A DNA stretch of 64,000 bases, from the NCBI RefSeq assembly GCF_019703515.2, contig NC_059349.1, positions 27,586,744-27,650,743 on the forward strand, read 5' to 3'. The stretch comes from Myxocyprinus asiaticus. Lineage: Eukaryota > Chordata > Actinopteri > Cypriniformes > Catostomidae. Position numbers and translations under genes: made by a program. The notes below the pieces were generated by a model. It did not search any database. It saw only the letters and a program-made list of their open reading frames with translations, and had not been told where the DNA came from. The stretch's first letter is position 1, and each line of letters starts with the position of its first letter. Shown here one piece after another: positions 43,033 to 56,099 of the stretch.

Positions 43033-43186
43033 ATGTTAACTGAAAATACAAAGAGAAATGTTTAATTTGACCATTTGTTGCTTTGGTTATATCATGTGAG
43101 ATCACATATAGCTTAAACATTTTCATGATTAAGACTTAATAAATCTTTAAACGATATGTAGAATTTCTGATCAGGCACAGAATTGA

Positions 43187-43860
43187 ATACCCAAAACATC
43201 TGCTTTCAGCCAGTGAAATCGCTTCAGGGTCCTAGGGGAACAGGATATTGCACAACCAGAGATTCTTTTATATACTGAGATACCAACCTCTGCGGCTCTA
43301 CCATAGGAGAGAGCCTATTCGGTCAACCTGGATCACGTGAGTCTTCTAAGCCAATCATATAATGGCCCTGATGTCATTGAACCGTGTTCAGAGTCTTACG
43401 ACGGTAAATCACCGTTTGCTGATACCATACAAATTAACGGGGAGAGCCATAAACACCATTCTTTCGCAAAATTATCCGATATCTCTTATAAAACACCAAT
43501 TTTATCATAGTGAATACCACACAAAAAGACTGTTTAGTGTAAAACACATTGAAGATTAGTGGACAGGCGATCAGTTCATTAAGTGATGAGCTGTTTCCTC
43601 CTAAAATCAGTTTATTCAGCGTACTGAAGCATCTCCTCCATTTGACGTCTATTCATAAAGAACGGCCTCTAGTCTCCTCGTCAGTGTACCACCACGTCAT
43701 GGTTTATTTGGCTCCCCCTGGGAAATAGGCTCTTGCACAACACAGGTACTGGGAGGTTAGCCAATCGTAACACAGTTCGCTTGCTTATAGAAGTCTTGAA
43801 GGTAAAGTAGCAAAAGGGAAGTCTTCAAGGTGCGAAAGCAAAAACAGTCTGCTTAATTCT
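43187..43860. repeat. unclassified moderately GC-rich repeat region
   Basis: The segment 43260-43318 is shared in reverse with 15418-15475, so this is a dispersed repeat. The rest has sequence unlike neighbouring AT-rich intron (for example tcctcgtcagtgtaccaccacg). I cannot see its ends or coding potential. Confidence 0.35.
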
Positions 43861-44017
43861 ATGGGTCAGAAAGAGGGTTGAAATGGTTTATTTAAATTAC
43901 AAGTGATTTTGGTGCTAGAAACCTAAGGGGGCTGAATGTAGAGGTAGCTGACAGAGACCCCATCAGGGAGGGTTTTACATGTTTGAATGTGACCGCTGGA
44001 CATTTTTTCTCCTGCAG

Positions 44018-44084
44018 ATGAGACAGAGTATGAATACAGCGGGAGTGAAGAGGAGGAGGAGGAACGCGACATGGGAGAACCCAG
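44018..44084 (+). CDS. tnik: tnik-like exon: acidic linker
   Basis: The exon is 67 bp, with acceptor tttttctcctgcag and donor GTACAG. It encodes DETEYEYSGSEEEEEERDMG, ending in EP and the first two bases of a Ser codon. The Tyr/Ser/Glu-rich block after the kinase domain is a signature of the family. The following intron is only 95 bp, by far the shortest of the gene. Confidence 0.88.
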
Positions 44085-44179
44085 GTACAGCCATCATGAG
44101 GCGTTTGGGGTTGAGAGATCTGGATGTGTGTATATGAGACAGAACTGACTGAAGCGTCCACTGATCTGTCCCCCTACAG

Positions 44180-44378
44180 CTCCATCATCAACATACCCGG
44201 TGAGTCCACTCTGAGGCGGGACTTCCTGCGCCTGCAGGTGGCCAATAAGGAGCGATCAGAGGCCTTGCGCAGACAGCAGCTGGAACAACAGCAGAATGAG
44301 GGACACAAGCATCAACTACTGGCGGAGAGACAAAAACGCATTGAGGAACAGAAAGAGCAGAGGCGCCGATTAGAAGAG
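44180..44378 (+). CDS. tnik: tnik-like exon: start of coiled coil
   Basis: The exon is 199 bp, with acceptor ccccctacag and donor GTATTC. It encodes [19 protein letters not shown], then [17 protein letters not shown] and [21 protein letters not shown]. This is the entry into the charged Arg/Glu/Gln-rich region predicted to form coiled coil. In TNIK the intermediate region is known to bind partners such as NCK and TRAF2. Reading through the donor gives only eleven more codons before a stop. Confidence 0.9.
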
Positions 44379-45089
44379 GTATTCTATAGTGTGCTTGTTG
44401 TGTTAGACTGTTGAGTAATGGCAAAATTAGCTGAACAGTGCAGACTTATACCAGCTGTAGTCTCATGGCACAGGATTAATTTTAGCTTAGATAACATCAG
44501 CTGCTCTGAACTGATATGAGTGGCACCTTTCTTAATGTAAATCTCTAGAGCTTTGCTGCTTTCATCCACTTAGACCTGCCCTGTGATGTAAAGAGATTGT
44601 GCTATTTACATTGAGAAAAATCCAGATTAGGGCATAGTCACACACATACATAAACACCAGCATTCCTCTCCCACAGGGATTGGGCTTTCAGAATGAGTGT
44701 TTTTACAAATAGACTTAGCATACCATGAGGCGAAGGGTCATCTTAAGGCACTGATTTTGGGAAGCAGAAACACAATGTGTGTTAGTGATGTGCTGGTTTT
44801 TTTATGAAGTCAGGTTTTGGAATGCAACTACAAGGGCAATCGAATACCATTGAATATATGCACTAATTTTGCTGGTGATTATAAAATTAAGCAAATTTGT
44901 AAATATCACTATGATTTAAAAATCTTTTTATTTCCCCATTAATTTTCCTACAGACTGTGTAATTTGATTAATTTCCTGATTGCTCCTTGTCTTGTGACTT
45001 GTGCAGGTATGAGAGTGTTAAGACGGATGTTTTAATAGTGTCTCTGATTTAAACTTGAGTAGCAAAAATCCAACAATGCAAGAAAACTG
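44379..45089. other. intron sequence, no gene seen
   Basis: Ordinary intron between a coiled-coil exon and the TIR element at 45090. Confidence 0.5.
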
Positions 45090-46275
45090 TTTAAAGGGGT
45101 CATGAAGTGCTATTTATCATTTTAATATCTTTCCTGTGGTCCACTGATAATGTTCTGAAAGTTTTTTTGCACCAAAACAATCACAATTTAGTAATTATAG
45201 GATCATTTTCCACCCTGTTTTTGGCCCTGTGTCTGAACCACCTGGTTTTGGCCTAAACGCCTCCTTATAACTTCAACGTAAACGCCCACTGTTCTGTTTG
45301 GCTAACATCATGCAGTCACTCAAATTCAGCAAACTCAATCGGAAGAGCATTATAAAACAAAATTGCAGGGTTTACACATAACGGACATCCAACACATTGC
45401 ATCTGAATATATTAAACTTCATCTCAACCACAACTGTTAACACTCTACACCATAAACTATCAAATAGTCATGACATGAAATATTCATGATTGAAACAGTT
45501 TACTTACGTTTTTGAAGTGTTTTTAAGTGCCCCCTCCTTCAATAACAGTTCCTTTGCAAAGCTTGAGTCGTATTTTGTCTGTTCACAAGCAATCCATGCT
45601 GACATGAGCCGAAAAAATTGCACATACATAGTCCAAATAATGGTGAAATTCTGCACATACATACACGGCACCGAAATGGTCTAAGACGTCCATCGTCAAA
45701 GACGTTCATCATCAAAGACGTCCTATGTTTACATACACCAACAATTAAAAATAGTGCAGATGGGCAAAATAACGCGTCCATGACGTGTTTGTGCTCAAAG
45801 CAACACAGGCAGCAGCTGAATGAGAGAATTGCTTCTCTCTTTCAGAGTTGTAACTTGACAGTGTCTTTTAAAAATGGCACAAGATATGTATCAAGCGGTC
45901 AAAGATGTCTGTCTAGTGCATGAATATATTAAAAAATAATCCAAAATAGTCCAGATGCATCAACTTTGGTGTTATGTTAGGAATAGTTAGCCACGGAAGG
46001 CCTGCTCTCTTGACTTGAATTGTGCGCCAGTGGGCGGGGCCAAGAGTTCGATGACGCATGTTGTGGAAGGGTAAATACAAATAAGCAATGTGAGCAACAG
46101 ATTTCAAAATGAGACATTTCAGGCATTTATGAGGGTGGCAACTATAAATGCTCTTTTTAGACTGGGGAGGAAGTTTTGAGTTCTGAAATTTACAGTATGT
46201 TTTTATAGTACAGTTACCTCTTATATGTCTAAATATCAAGGAAAATTGTATTATCCATTTCATAACCCCTTTAAA
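45090..46275. mobile_element. TIR element (TTTAAAGGGGTCATGAAGTG ends)
   Basis: The left end TTTAAAGGGGTCATGAAGTG and the right end CATTTCATAACCCCTTTAAA are inverted repeats, 1,186 bp apart. Short frames inside do not resemble a transposase. It lies in the intron between exons at 44180 and 46978. The superfamily is not determined. Confidence 0.65.
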
Positions 46276-46977
46276 TGAGACTTAAAATCATTGGATTATT
46301 GTCTGCTTTTGATGAAAAAACAGACAGGCATGCACACAACACTTGCGCACATCGGACAAACCGGTAAGAAAGCCGCTAAAGGCATTAAGTGCAACGCAAA
46401 ACTGGGGTAACTGGCAAAAATTTACCATCGATCGGTTTATGCTTAATCATCTCATGACCTTAACTCATATAAAATTAAATGCAGTTTAAGATGTTTACAT
46501 GACCTTATGCATTGTCAGCTTATTAAATATAATCATGATTTATTTTTAACTACTATTTTTACTGTGTTTTACTCTCATAAAACATGTTGAAACTTCTTGG
46601 CCACAATGGCTGTTAGGTTAAGGCTGCTCTGATTGAAAAAATTGCCCTTTTAATTCATTGCAGAGCAAATGCATGAAACTATATTTAAAAATATAGATAT
46701 AATGAGACTTTTGTTTTTGCTATATCACCCAGGCTTAACACCTACTGGTGTGTATAATTGAGGACATCAGCTGGTCTGGCGGAAACTGGCACTTTATGTC
46801 TTAAAAGCAGCACACATTAGCAAATGACACACTCCAGTGAAGCTTCATGAGAGCCCCATTACATTACAGCATGAAACCCAAAAATATTTTTTGGCTACTA
46901 CACTGTTGATACTGTGTGTGAAGATTCAACTGGTGATTTAGTTGCATGTTGGTGTGTTTGGCTTTTGTGTCTCACAG
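46276..46977. other. intron sequence, no gene seen
   Basis: No element ends or coding region before the acceptor at 46977. Confidence 0.5.
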
Positions 46978-47088
46978 CAACAGCGGCATGAGCGTGAGCT
47001 CAGGAAGCAGCAGGAGAGGGAGCAGAGACATCGCTATGAGGAGCAACTCCGTCGAGAGGAGGAGAGGAGACAGGCCGAGAGGGAGCAG
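46978..47088 (+). CDS. tnik: tnik-like exon: coiled coil, middle
   Basis: The exon is 111 bp, phase 0 at both ends, with acceptor gtgtctcacag and donor GTATATAG. It encodes QQRHERELRKQQEREQRHRY and EEQLRREEERRQAEREQ. Almost every residue is charged or Gln, as expected for a long helical linker. The next intron is 13.1 kb, inflated by a triple-nested transposon complex. Confidence 0.9.
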
Positions 47089-47564
47089 GTATATAGAGTA
47101 AACGCACACAGTGTTTTTCACAGCACTGCTCCATTGACACAGCTGGAAACCAATTACACACTCAATTAAAATAAAGGTAATTGTTGGGAAATGAGGTGTG
47201 TGTGTGTGGGAGGGGTGGACTCAATCTGAGAAATCCCCTGTTGTGTCTCTTGGTATGTCCTCTTTGGAAAAAATTATTAATAAATAAGGTAAATATGTGC
47301 AAAATGTTTTTATTAAAGTTAGGGTTTGGGTTAGTCTGTAGTATTTATAATTTGCCTCATATAAAACAATACAAGTATATGGTATGTCCTCATTTATATA
47401 GCCAAATAAACGTGTGTGTGTGTGTGTAATGTGCAAGTACTTATAAGTATCTTTAATTTGGGGACAAATTTGCAACTTGAAGTTAAAGATAAACCTGACA
47501 AACCCTTCATTTGGGGATGCCCTCATTTGGAAAAACTATTCATAAATAAATCAGTTTATATATA
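47089..47564. other. intron sequence, no gene seen
   Basis: Contains short TG tracts (47190, 47410). Nothing else was identified before the Tc1 end at 47565. Confidence 0.5.
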
Positions 47565-47994
47565 GAGTTGAAGTCAGAAGTTAACATACACCTTAGCCAA
47601 ATACATTTAAAGTTTTTTACAATTCCTGACATTTAATCATAGACAACATTCCCCATCTTATGTCAGTTAGGATCACTATTTTAAGAATGTGAAATGTAAT
47701 AATAATAATAATATAGAGATTTATTTCAGCTTTTATTTCTTTCATCACATTCCCAGTGGGTCAGAAGTTTACATACACTTTTGTAGGATCAGAGTAGCCC
47801 GGCAGAAGGAAATTAAGAAGAATTAAAACAGAATTTCACCAAGATGGCCTAGAGCACTAGAAATTCCTCAGAGCTATAAAACTAAGAGCTGACAAAATGG
47901 CTCTCTAAAGTCTGGCATGGCCCAGCTAAATGAGATGAACCACATCTGGCCAATAAAATGAACAAAAGAGATCTGTAAACCACAAAGACCTCTA

Positions 47995-48720
47995 CTCTTG
48001 CAAGATTCTAATATTAAGACATCTCATGTTAATACAGGAACATTTCACACAAAGTCACAGTACTTCACTGAGTTAACCCTATAAAATGCACAGAATGCGT
48101 TTGGACCCAAAATGTACACAATGTCCAGCATGGCTAGATAATTCTGAAAATGACGCTATGACCTGTGATCACTTTTATAACTGACAAATTAATGATTATA
48201 GCCTGATATAATGCGTTTTAAAGTATGTGTAATGATTTCTAATCACTTATAACTGACAAATTGATGATTATAATCTTTAATCTTGTGTTATTCATGTCAT
48301 TTTTACTAAGAATGGTAACCATTCAGGATAAAACACCTCATGTTTACTATTGTTGAGATTCTGCATTTCAGGAATGTTTATGTTCATTAATTTTTTATAT
48401 ATTCAGTTGGATCCAAGATATAAAATGTATGGTTAAAACATGTACTATTTCGAGCGGGAATTTTTAAGAATCCTTTACACAAAGGATTGTAAATCAACTT
48501 TGAAAAGACAGACAAATTGACCATGTGACTCTGAAAAGCCACCTCTGATTGGCTTAGAGCCTCTTTGGGGTGTGAACAAACTGAATGGGTTAAAAGGCAA
48601 GCCCGCAGCAACCCTGTAGTTTTCGAGTTCTGAGTTGGCAGTTCTCTACTTCAGCTTCTCCGTGCTCCAAATCCACTATAGCTCCGCGCTCTTGCCCTCG
48701 TGGCTTGCAGCCTCGCCACA
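47995..48720 (+). repeat. 5' LTR-like repeat of the gag-only element
   Basis: It shares long blocks with 54005-54580 and 1385-2060. It contains an imperfect tandem pair of about 70 bp (CTTTTATAACTGACAAATTA / CTTATAACTGACAAATTGAT). The segment after GGCTTGCAGCCTCGCC, which continues in the copy at 2060-2150, is missing here. Confidence 0.65.
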
Positions 48721-49471
48721 GTGCCAAATAAGCTAATAAGTTAGCGGGTTTTCATTGAAAGCCTATACTAAACCATAGCATAAAAGCTAGCGGTTAGCAT
48801 CCTGTGGCCTGTTACAGTTAAATACAGCTTGTGTTTGAACAAACTTGAAGCAAATGAACCCTTTAACTTCTCAAACTTTAAACACGCTTTGTCTCTCTCT
48901 CTCTTATGCATTTTATAAAAAAAATTTCCCTCTCCATTGTCTCATAACACAAATTACTATCTCTCAATGAGCAATTGAGTTGAAGTAAATTTAGGCTGAG
49001 TTTGGTGAGCTGAATAAAATTGATATTTTCTTCACATTTCCTTTATTATTACCATTTTTATCAATGTCTTACCAAAGCTGAACTGCTAAATAATAATATG
49101 TCTGAAGCAGTGCAAGCTTACAGAAAACGTATGGCTGCCTCTCATTCTTATTATTACCTCCAACCCATCAGTTTCCAGCTTATTTTTAATTACTTATTGG
49201 ATGTTTTATTTTATTTCACTTTTGTGTGTTGGGCACTGAGCTGATTCTGTTAATGTGGAGGCCCCCTCCCAAACAACAACTCTATCTCCAGGCAACACAG
49301 TATAAGACTCTAGCAGCTTCCCCATTGTGGAATTTTAAATTGACAAAATCCCTCCAATAAAATGTTTCTGTTACACAATCACGCTCAACGAGCACCAAGC
49401 CTCAATCAGAGTCCCTGATATTGCTATTAAGCATAACAACAGAACATTTATTGGTGGATTTTGTTCATTTA

Positions 49472-51004
49472 CATTGCGTGCCCAATTATTAGGCAAGTGA
49501 GTATTCTGATCTTATCATTATTTCCATGCACATTTTCAAACTCCAAACCATATAAACTTGAATGCTTATTGGATTCAATCATTTTCAGGTGGTATGTATT
49601 TGTGTAATGAGGGAGGGTGTGACGAAAGTGACTAACACCTTATATCAAGGTGTGCATAATTATTAGGCAGCTTCATTACCAAATGGGCCAAAAAAGAGAT
49701 TTAACTGACACTGAAAAGTCAAATATTGTAAAATGCCTTTCAGACGGATGCAACACTCTTGAAATAGCTAAACTATTGAGGCATGACCACCGGACAATCA
49801 AATGTTTTGTTGCGAATAGTCAACTGGGGCACACAAAATGCATGGAGAAGAAAAGGCGCAAATTAACTGCAAAAGACTTGAAGAATTTAACGTGAAACTA
49901 CCAGGAACCCATTATCCTCCAATGCTACCATATTCCAGAACTGCAACCTACCTGGAGTGCCCAGAAGTACAAGGTGCCAAGTGCTCAGAGACATGGCCAA
50001 AGTCAAGAAGGCTGAAACACGACCACCACTGAATATATTCACAAGTTGTAGCGCCAAGATTGGTCAAAGAAATACATGAAGACAGATTTTTCAAAGGTTT
50101 TATGGACAGATTAAATGAGAGTGACTCTGGCCCAGATGGATGGGCCTGTGGCTGGATCACTAATGGACACGGGGCACCACTTCGAGTCAGGTGCCAGAAA
50201 GGTGGAGGAGGGGTACTGGTATGGGCTGCTATCAATAAGGATGACGTAGTTGGACCTTTTCGAGTTGAAGATGGACTGAAACTCAACTCTCAAACCTACT
50301 GCCAGTTTCTAGAAAGTACTTTCTTCAAGCAGTGGTACAGGAAGAAGTCCTCAGCATTCAAGAATGCCATGATCTTTATGCAGGACAATGCTCCATCACG
50401 TGCATCCAAGTACTCCACTGCTTGGCTAGCCAAAGATGCCCAAATAATGACTTGGCCCCCTTCCTCACCTGACTTAAATCCTATTGAGAACTTGTGGGCC
50501 CTTCTCAAACATGAGATTTACAGTGAGGGAAAACAATACAACTTTTTGAACGGCATTTGGGAGGCTGTGGTTGCTGCTTCAGTGAAAGTTGATCGTGAAC
50601 AGATCAAGAAACTGTCAGACTCCATGGATAGAAGGCTCATGGCAGTTATTGAAAAAAGGGTGGCTATACTGGTCACTGAATATTTTTGAAAGGCCAAAAA
50701 TGTTATTTAATTGTCATTTTGTGTTACTTATTTGTTGCACCTACTCTAAAAAAATTGAGAATAAACAGTTGAGTTGGGAGAAATTATTTTTGTAATTTAG
50801 TTGCCAAATAATTGTGCACACTAATAGTTGCCTAATAATTGTGTACACTTATATATTCCCCTGAGAAAGACAAAACTCACTTTTTCTTTAAACATTCAGG
50901 TTTGAGGTTCAATAACATTTTGGATTGACTGAGAGCATTGTGTTTGTTCAACAATAAAATTAATCCTGAGGAATACAATTTGCCTAATATTTGGGCATGC
51001 AGTG
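49472..51004 (+). mobile_element. Tc1/mariner element nested in the LTR element
   Basis: The left end CATTGCGTGCCCAATTATTA and the right end TAATATTTGGGCATGCAGTG are inverted repeats flanked by TA (49470-49471, 51005-51006). The element is 1,533 bp. The CCAATTATTAGGCA motif is repeated inside (near 49657 and, in inverse form, near 50805-50840). A degenerate transposase lies on the plus strand. Confidence 0.88.
49683..50689 (+). pseudogene. Tc1/mariner transposase, several breaks
   Basis: The N-terminal part reads GQKRDLTDTEKSNIVKCLSD with a helix-turn-helix (TLEIAKLLRHDHRTIKCFV). It is followed by frame breaks and a scrambled stretch (49860-50060) and a C-terminal frame 50060-50689. That frame has the second catalytic Asp in IFMQDNAPSRAS and Glu in [14 protein letters not shown], and ends at TEYF. 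The first catalytic Asp segment is not in clear frame (the block around 50090-50110 reads LNESDSGPDG). Not functional. Confidence 0.75.
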
Positions 51005-51565
51005 TAGTCTTGGTTATGTTCCATTTTATTTTCAAATCCATGTCTCCCTCTGACTTTCCTCTCCTTACTGTTTACAGTCTAGAGACAAAGCCTGTTGAAC
51101 CACATATAATTCTGGTTAAAATATTTGTCATCAGTAAGACTCATCTTGATATGTCACATTAACCAAATTTTGTGTGTTCTCCCTGGTCTACCCTCATGCA
51201 TCTACTGTATTTGTGTTTATCAATGCAATCTAAATTCTGGCATCCAAACGCAGCCACGTCTGGAAATAAATTGCAGAGAGAAGCGGCAGGTAACCATCAC
51301 TGCCCCCCGAGCATGCCTTTGATAAGCAGTTCAACTGTACCGCATAAACAGGTGTATGGTGTCAATCCTGCCAGATTGAAAACTAAATTAATTACACTTC
51401 ACTAGTCGCTCACATTCACTGAAAACAACGCTTGGATGTTACTACCCTTCATTTGTGTCCCTGCACATTGAAGCCAACACCTAGCTGTAACACTACACCT
51501 AGGCCATTAACACTGTGCAGACCTGTGTCAGCTCTCTCCCTAGTCTTCCACTACAGTGTGCCAAC

Positions 51566-52985
51566 ATGTTGCTGAAGACTGAGCCCAAGGCCCACTGGAA
51601 AGACTTAAAGGCGTTACTGAGTGACTTGATAGAAAAATTCACCAACTACCTGGCCCACAACCTCATAGGCCATATGTAACGTGTGCATAGACCAGCTAGC
51701 AGCTGAAGCCCAAGATTGGTGCAAGGTGTCCATGAGTATCAATGAGAGAAATCGAACAGCCCCAGGAAGCCCTGACAGTTGCCAAGCACAGAGAGCAGCA
51801 GGCTAAAGCCGCCCAAGAGGACCTGGAAAAGAAACTCCAGCACAGCAAAGCGCAACTGGAAAAGGCCATGTTTGATTTGAAAGACATGAACTCTCGAAAC
51901 AAGACCTTGGAAGGCCATCTGGAAATGTCCAGAACTGAAGTTGAAACCCTGACCCAACAACCGGACCTCACTAAAAATGAGCTTGACATGGTCAGAGATG
52001 ACCTGAAACACTCTTACGAGTTAAAGTGACAGTTTAAGATGGACGGGCATCCCATAGCAGCACCCCTGGTAAACAAAACAGCATCCTACAACCAAAAGCT
52101 GCCACATGATAAGAGACATGAGGGCCCGCAGCACAAAAACTCAGCTGCCCTCTTCCAAGAACCCCTCTCCAACCGCAGTGAAAGGGTAAACATCCCAACA
52201 AACCCTGAAGCAGCACCTGGAATGGATTTTAAAGACCTCGACATGCAGACAAGGAACATTGACAAGTTCACACCAAATCCTGCTGAGGGTCACAAGATCC
52301 ATGCTTACCAGCATGACAGACTTCCACCTGAATATGAGGCCTCAGATGACTAAAAGAGATACTTTATGGCTATTATGGACAACATCCAGCCATGAGGTAC
52401 AAAGTTTTCTTGACAGACTATCAAACCACAAAGTCTGACTACCAACTTCTGAGAGAGGCCCTGATTAAAGAATTTTCAGACCCAGAGTTTGAGCAAGAGC
52501 TGTTTACTGCCCTGAACACAAAACAGGGGCAGAAAGAGACCATACAAGCCTATTACCATACACTATGGCAAGCCTACTTGAAGTCCCGGAACAAACCTGA
52601 GATGGAAGAAGTATTGAACTTGAAAACCATTTTCCTCCGAAACCTGCATCCCATGGTGAGCTATCATCTAGGGGTCACGGCCTGTCCTCGCACGATGACA
52701 GCTCAACAACTGCGTGACTTAGCACATAAGGCTTATGTTAAACAAAGAATTGCCTCAAGAAAGGCCCACAAGGTATCTTCAGTCTCAAGCCTTGCCTCTC
52801 AAAACCAAGGGCCGGCATCAGAAGATATGTGGCATCACAGTAAAGCCAGGTTCTTCAGCATAGAGCAGAGTAAACCCCATGGCGATCAAGAGCGTGACCC
52901 CCACATCAGTGCCAAACCCATATGCACATCCAACCACTGGGAGAAACTGTGGAATAAACCACATCCCTTAAGCAATCCAAAATAA
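51566..52985 (+). pseudogene. gag-like region of the LTR element, broken
   Basis: Three blocks can be read. A short start (MLLKTEPKAHWKDLKALL) breaks near 51670. A Glu/Lys/Gln-rich coiled-coil block lies at about 51742-52028 (KAAQEDLEKKLQHSKAQL) and ends in TGA. A spacer block runs from 52039 to a stop at 52351. A capsid-like block at 52392-52985 (TDYQTTKSDYQLLREALIKE; LFTALNTKQGQKETIQAYY) has a fold-type sequence seen in retroelement Gag proteins. No zinc knuckle CCHC is evident. Stops and frame breaks separate the blocks. It could be mistaken for a domesticated Gag gene, but the lesions and LTR context argue for a dead copy. Confidence 0.65.
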
Positions 52986-54009
52986 AGGATGACATGAGAA
53001 CCCAGATGGACGTTTAAAGGCAACTGACAAGGAAAGCCATTGCAACATTGTGCAGACAGACACCGAATTAAGCCTGCACACGAAAACCGAACTAAGCCTG
53101 CATTCTAACCAGATAAGCCACCTGCAGAAGACTCCCCAGAACTGCTGAAGCTGCTCACAGCATACTTCAAGCAGAATCCACCCAAGGCCGACCATAAAGA
53201 CATTTCATACTCTTCCTACGGGAATACAGGTACCAGGCACAACAGTGACCGACATGGCACCGGCTTATGGACAGAAAACTCAGCCACTAGCTTTAACCTC
53301 AACCACATCTTACATCACAACATGACAAACACAGTCATACAGCAGCTCATGACAAGGCATATACAGACATCAAGAACTGTGTGAAGGACGTCTATGAACT
53401 GTAGCTTCATCAGCACCGACAGTCACCTAGAGGATCCAGATTAGCCAAGACACAAAGCGCCAATCTTCAAATGGGTCCACCGAAACCAAGTTGGCAGACA
53501 AGAGCTCCAAGACCAGAAAAGGGGGAGCTTCAAACAGTCTTGACAGTTTAAAACAGTCTGACATATTACAGTTCGAACTGTTCTTACAACACACCTTTAA
53601 CGCACCCAACCACTATAGGAAAATATCCAACTGTTTTCCTCATAGATAAAGCACCCAACCTTACTTTAAGGTACTTGAAAACCATAGCCACCCTACGCCA
53701 AGTTCATACACGTACACACTAACCACTCAACACTGGTTATATTAACTTACACACACATTATGATAGGAAACACTCCAATTCCTTTTCAATAGGCAAAATG
53801 CTAAAGCTAATCCAATTAGCCAGCAAGAAAGTCAGTGGAATTATATCAGGATTGACTCCTTATGCTTTTCGTTCACGAGCCACCATGAATTTATAGAGCA
53901 TTCAGAAAGCTTCATGCGAATAAGACATTTATCTGTGATATTCCATCATAGTGTGGACAAGAAACAGTCCCAACAAAATTTAAGGAACCTTCCGCGTTAT
54001 GCTACAGAA

Positions 54010-54677
54010 TTGAACCTCTACTCTGGCAAGATTCTAATATTAAGACATCTCATGTTAATACAGGAACATTTCACACAAAGTCACAGTACTTCACTGAGTT
54101 AACCCTATAAAGTGCACAGAATGCGTTTGGACAAAAATGTACACAATGTCTAGCCTTGCTAGATAATTCTGAAAATGACGTTATGACCAGTGATCAATTT
54201 TATAACTGACAAATGAATGATTATTGCCTGATGTACCTTTTAAAATATGTGTAGTGATTTGTAATCACTTGTAACTGACAAATCAATTGTTACAATTTTT
54301 AATCTTGTTATTCATGTCATTTTTACAAAGAATGGTAACGATTCAGGATAAAACACCTCATGTTTACATTTAAATTCTTTCTGCATTTCAGGAATGTTTG
54401 TTGATTAATTATTTATATATTTAGTTGTATCCAAGATATAAAATGTATGGTTAAAACGTACTATTTCGAGCAGGAATTAAGAATCCTTTACACAAAGGAT
54501 TGTAAATCAACTTTGACAAATTGACCATGTGATTTTGAAAAGCTGCCTCTGATTGGCTTAGAGCCTCTTTGGTAGCCTCCGAGGAAGACCTTCTCTTCTC
54601 TGCTGCGCTACAACACACACACACACATGACAGTCCTCCATGCGGAAGGCCTCATTTCAAAGCCGCCTCGTCATCCA
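54010..54677 (+). repeat. 3' LTR-like repeat of the gag-only element
   Basis: It matches 48000-48575 over the U3-like part. Compared with 1905-2150 it lacks the middle stretch around GGCTTGCAGCC but keeps the end, TCCGAGGAAGACCTTCTC to CATCCA. Confidence 0.65.
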
Positions 54678-54929
54678 TTGTTAGTATTTGGTAGCATTGC
54701 CTTTTAAATTGTTTAACTTGGGTCAAACATTTTGAGTAGCCTTCCACAAGCTTCTCACAATAAGTTGCTGGAATTTTGGTTTATAAGCCTCCTTGCTTGC
54801 ACATGCTTTTTCAGTTCTGCCCAAAATTTTCTATCGTATTGAGGTCAGAGCTTTGTGATGGTCACTCCAATACCTTGACTTTGTTGTCCTTAAGCCATTT
54901 TTTCACAACTTTGGAGATATGCTTGGTGT

Positions 54930-55660
<731 letters not shown>

Positions 55661-56027
55661 GCAAAGAGGCACTGAGTTTGAAGGTAGGCCTTAAAATACA
55701 TCCACAGGCACACCTCCAATTCAGTACACCTCCTATCAGAAGCAAATTGGCTAATTGTCTAAAGGCTTGAAATCATTTTCCAAGCTGCTTAAAGGCACAG
55801 TTAACTTAGTATATGTAAACTTCTGACCCACTGGAATTGTGATTTATATTCAATTAAAAGTCAAACAATCTGTCTGTAAACAACTGTTGGAAAAATTACT
55901 TGTCATGCACAAAGTATATGTCCTAAACGACTTGCCAAAACTATAGTTTGCTAATATTAAATTTGTGGAGTGGTTAAAAAAAGAGCTTTAATGACTTCAA
56001 CCTAAGTGTATGTAAACTTCTGACGTC

Positions 56028-56032
<5 letters not shown>

Positions 56033-56090
<58 letters not shown>

Positions 56091-56096
56091 CACATA
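56033..56096. repeat. (TG)n(TA)n microsatellite
   Basis: About 18 TG units and 10 TA units start exactly where the Tc1 element ends. Confidence 0.9.
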
Positions 56097-56099
56097 CAC

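Larger units (their letters stand above)
47782..54677 (+). mobile_element. gag-only LTR retroelement inside Tc1
   Basis: It starts TGTAGGATCAGAGTAGCC and ends CGTCATCCA, giving TG...CA termini. About 48000-48575 and 54010-54565 are direct repeats (GATTCTAATATTAAGACATC, GGATTGTAAATCAACTTTGA) and represent the LTRs. They differ by substitutions and large indels, so the insertion is old. Between them lies a broken gag-like region (51566-52985). I see no protease, reverse transcriptase, RNase H or integrase, although about 5.4 kb remains after removing the nested Tc1. The family is repeated at window positions 1-2150. The exact target duplication is unclear because of flanking T runs. Confidence 0.7.

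Noticed and set aside
52392..52985. A domesticated Gag gene (Arc- or PEG10-like)
   Set aside because: Lies between LTR-like repeats, the upstream gag blocks are cut by stops and frame breaks, and there is no sign of a host promoter or intron.
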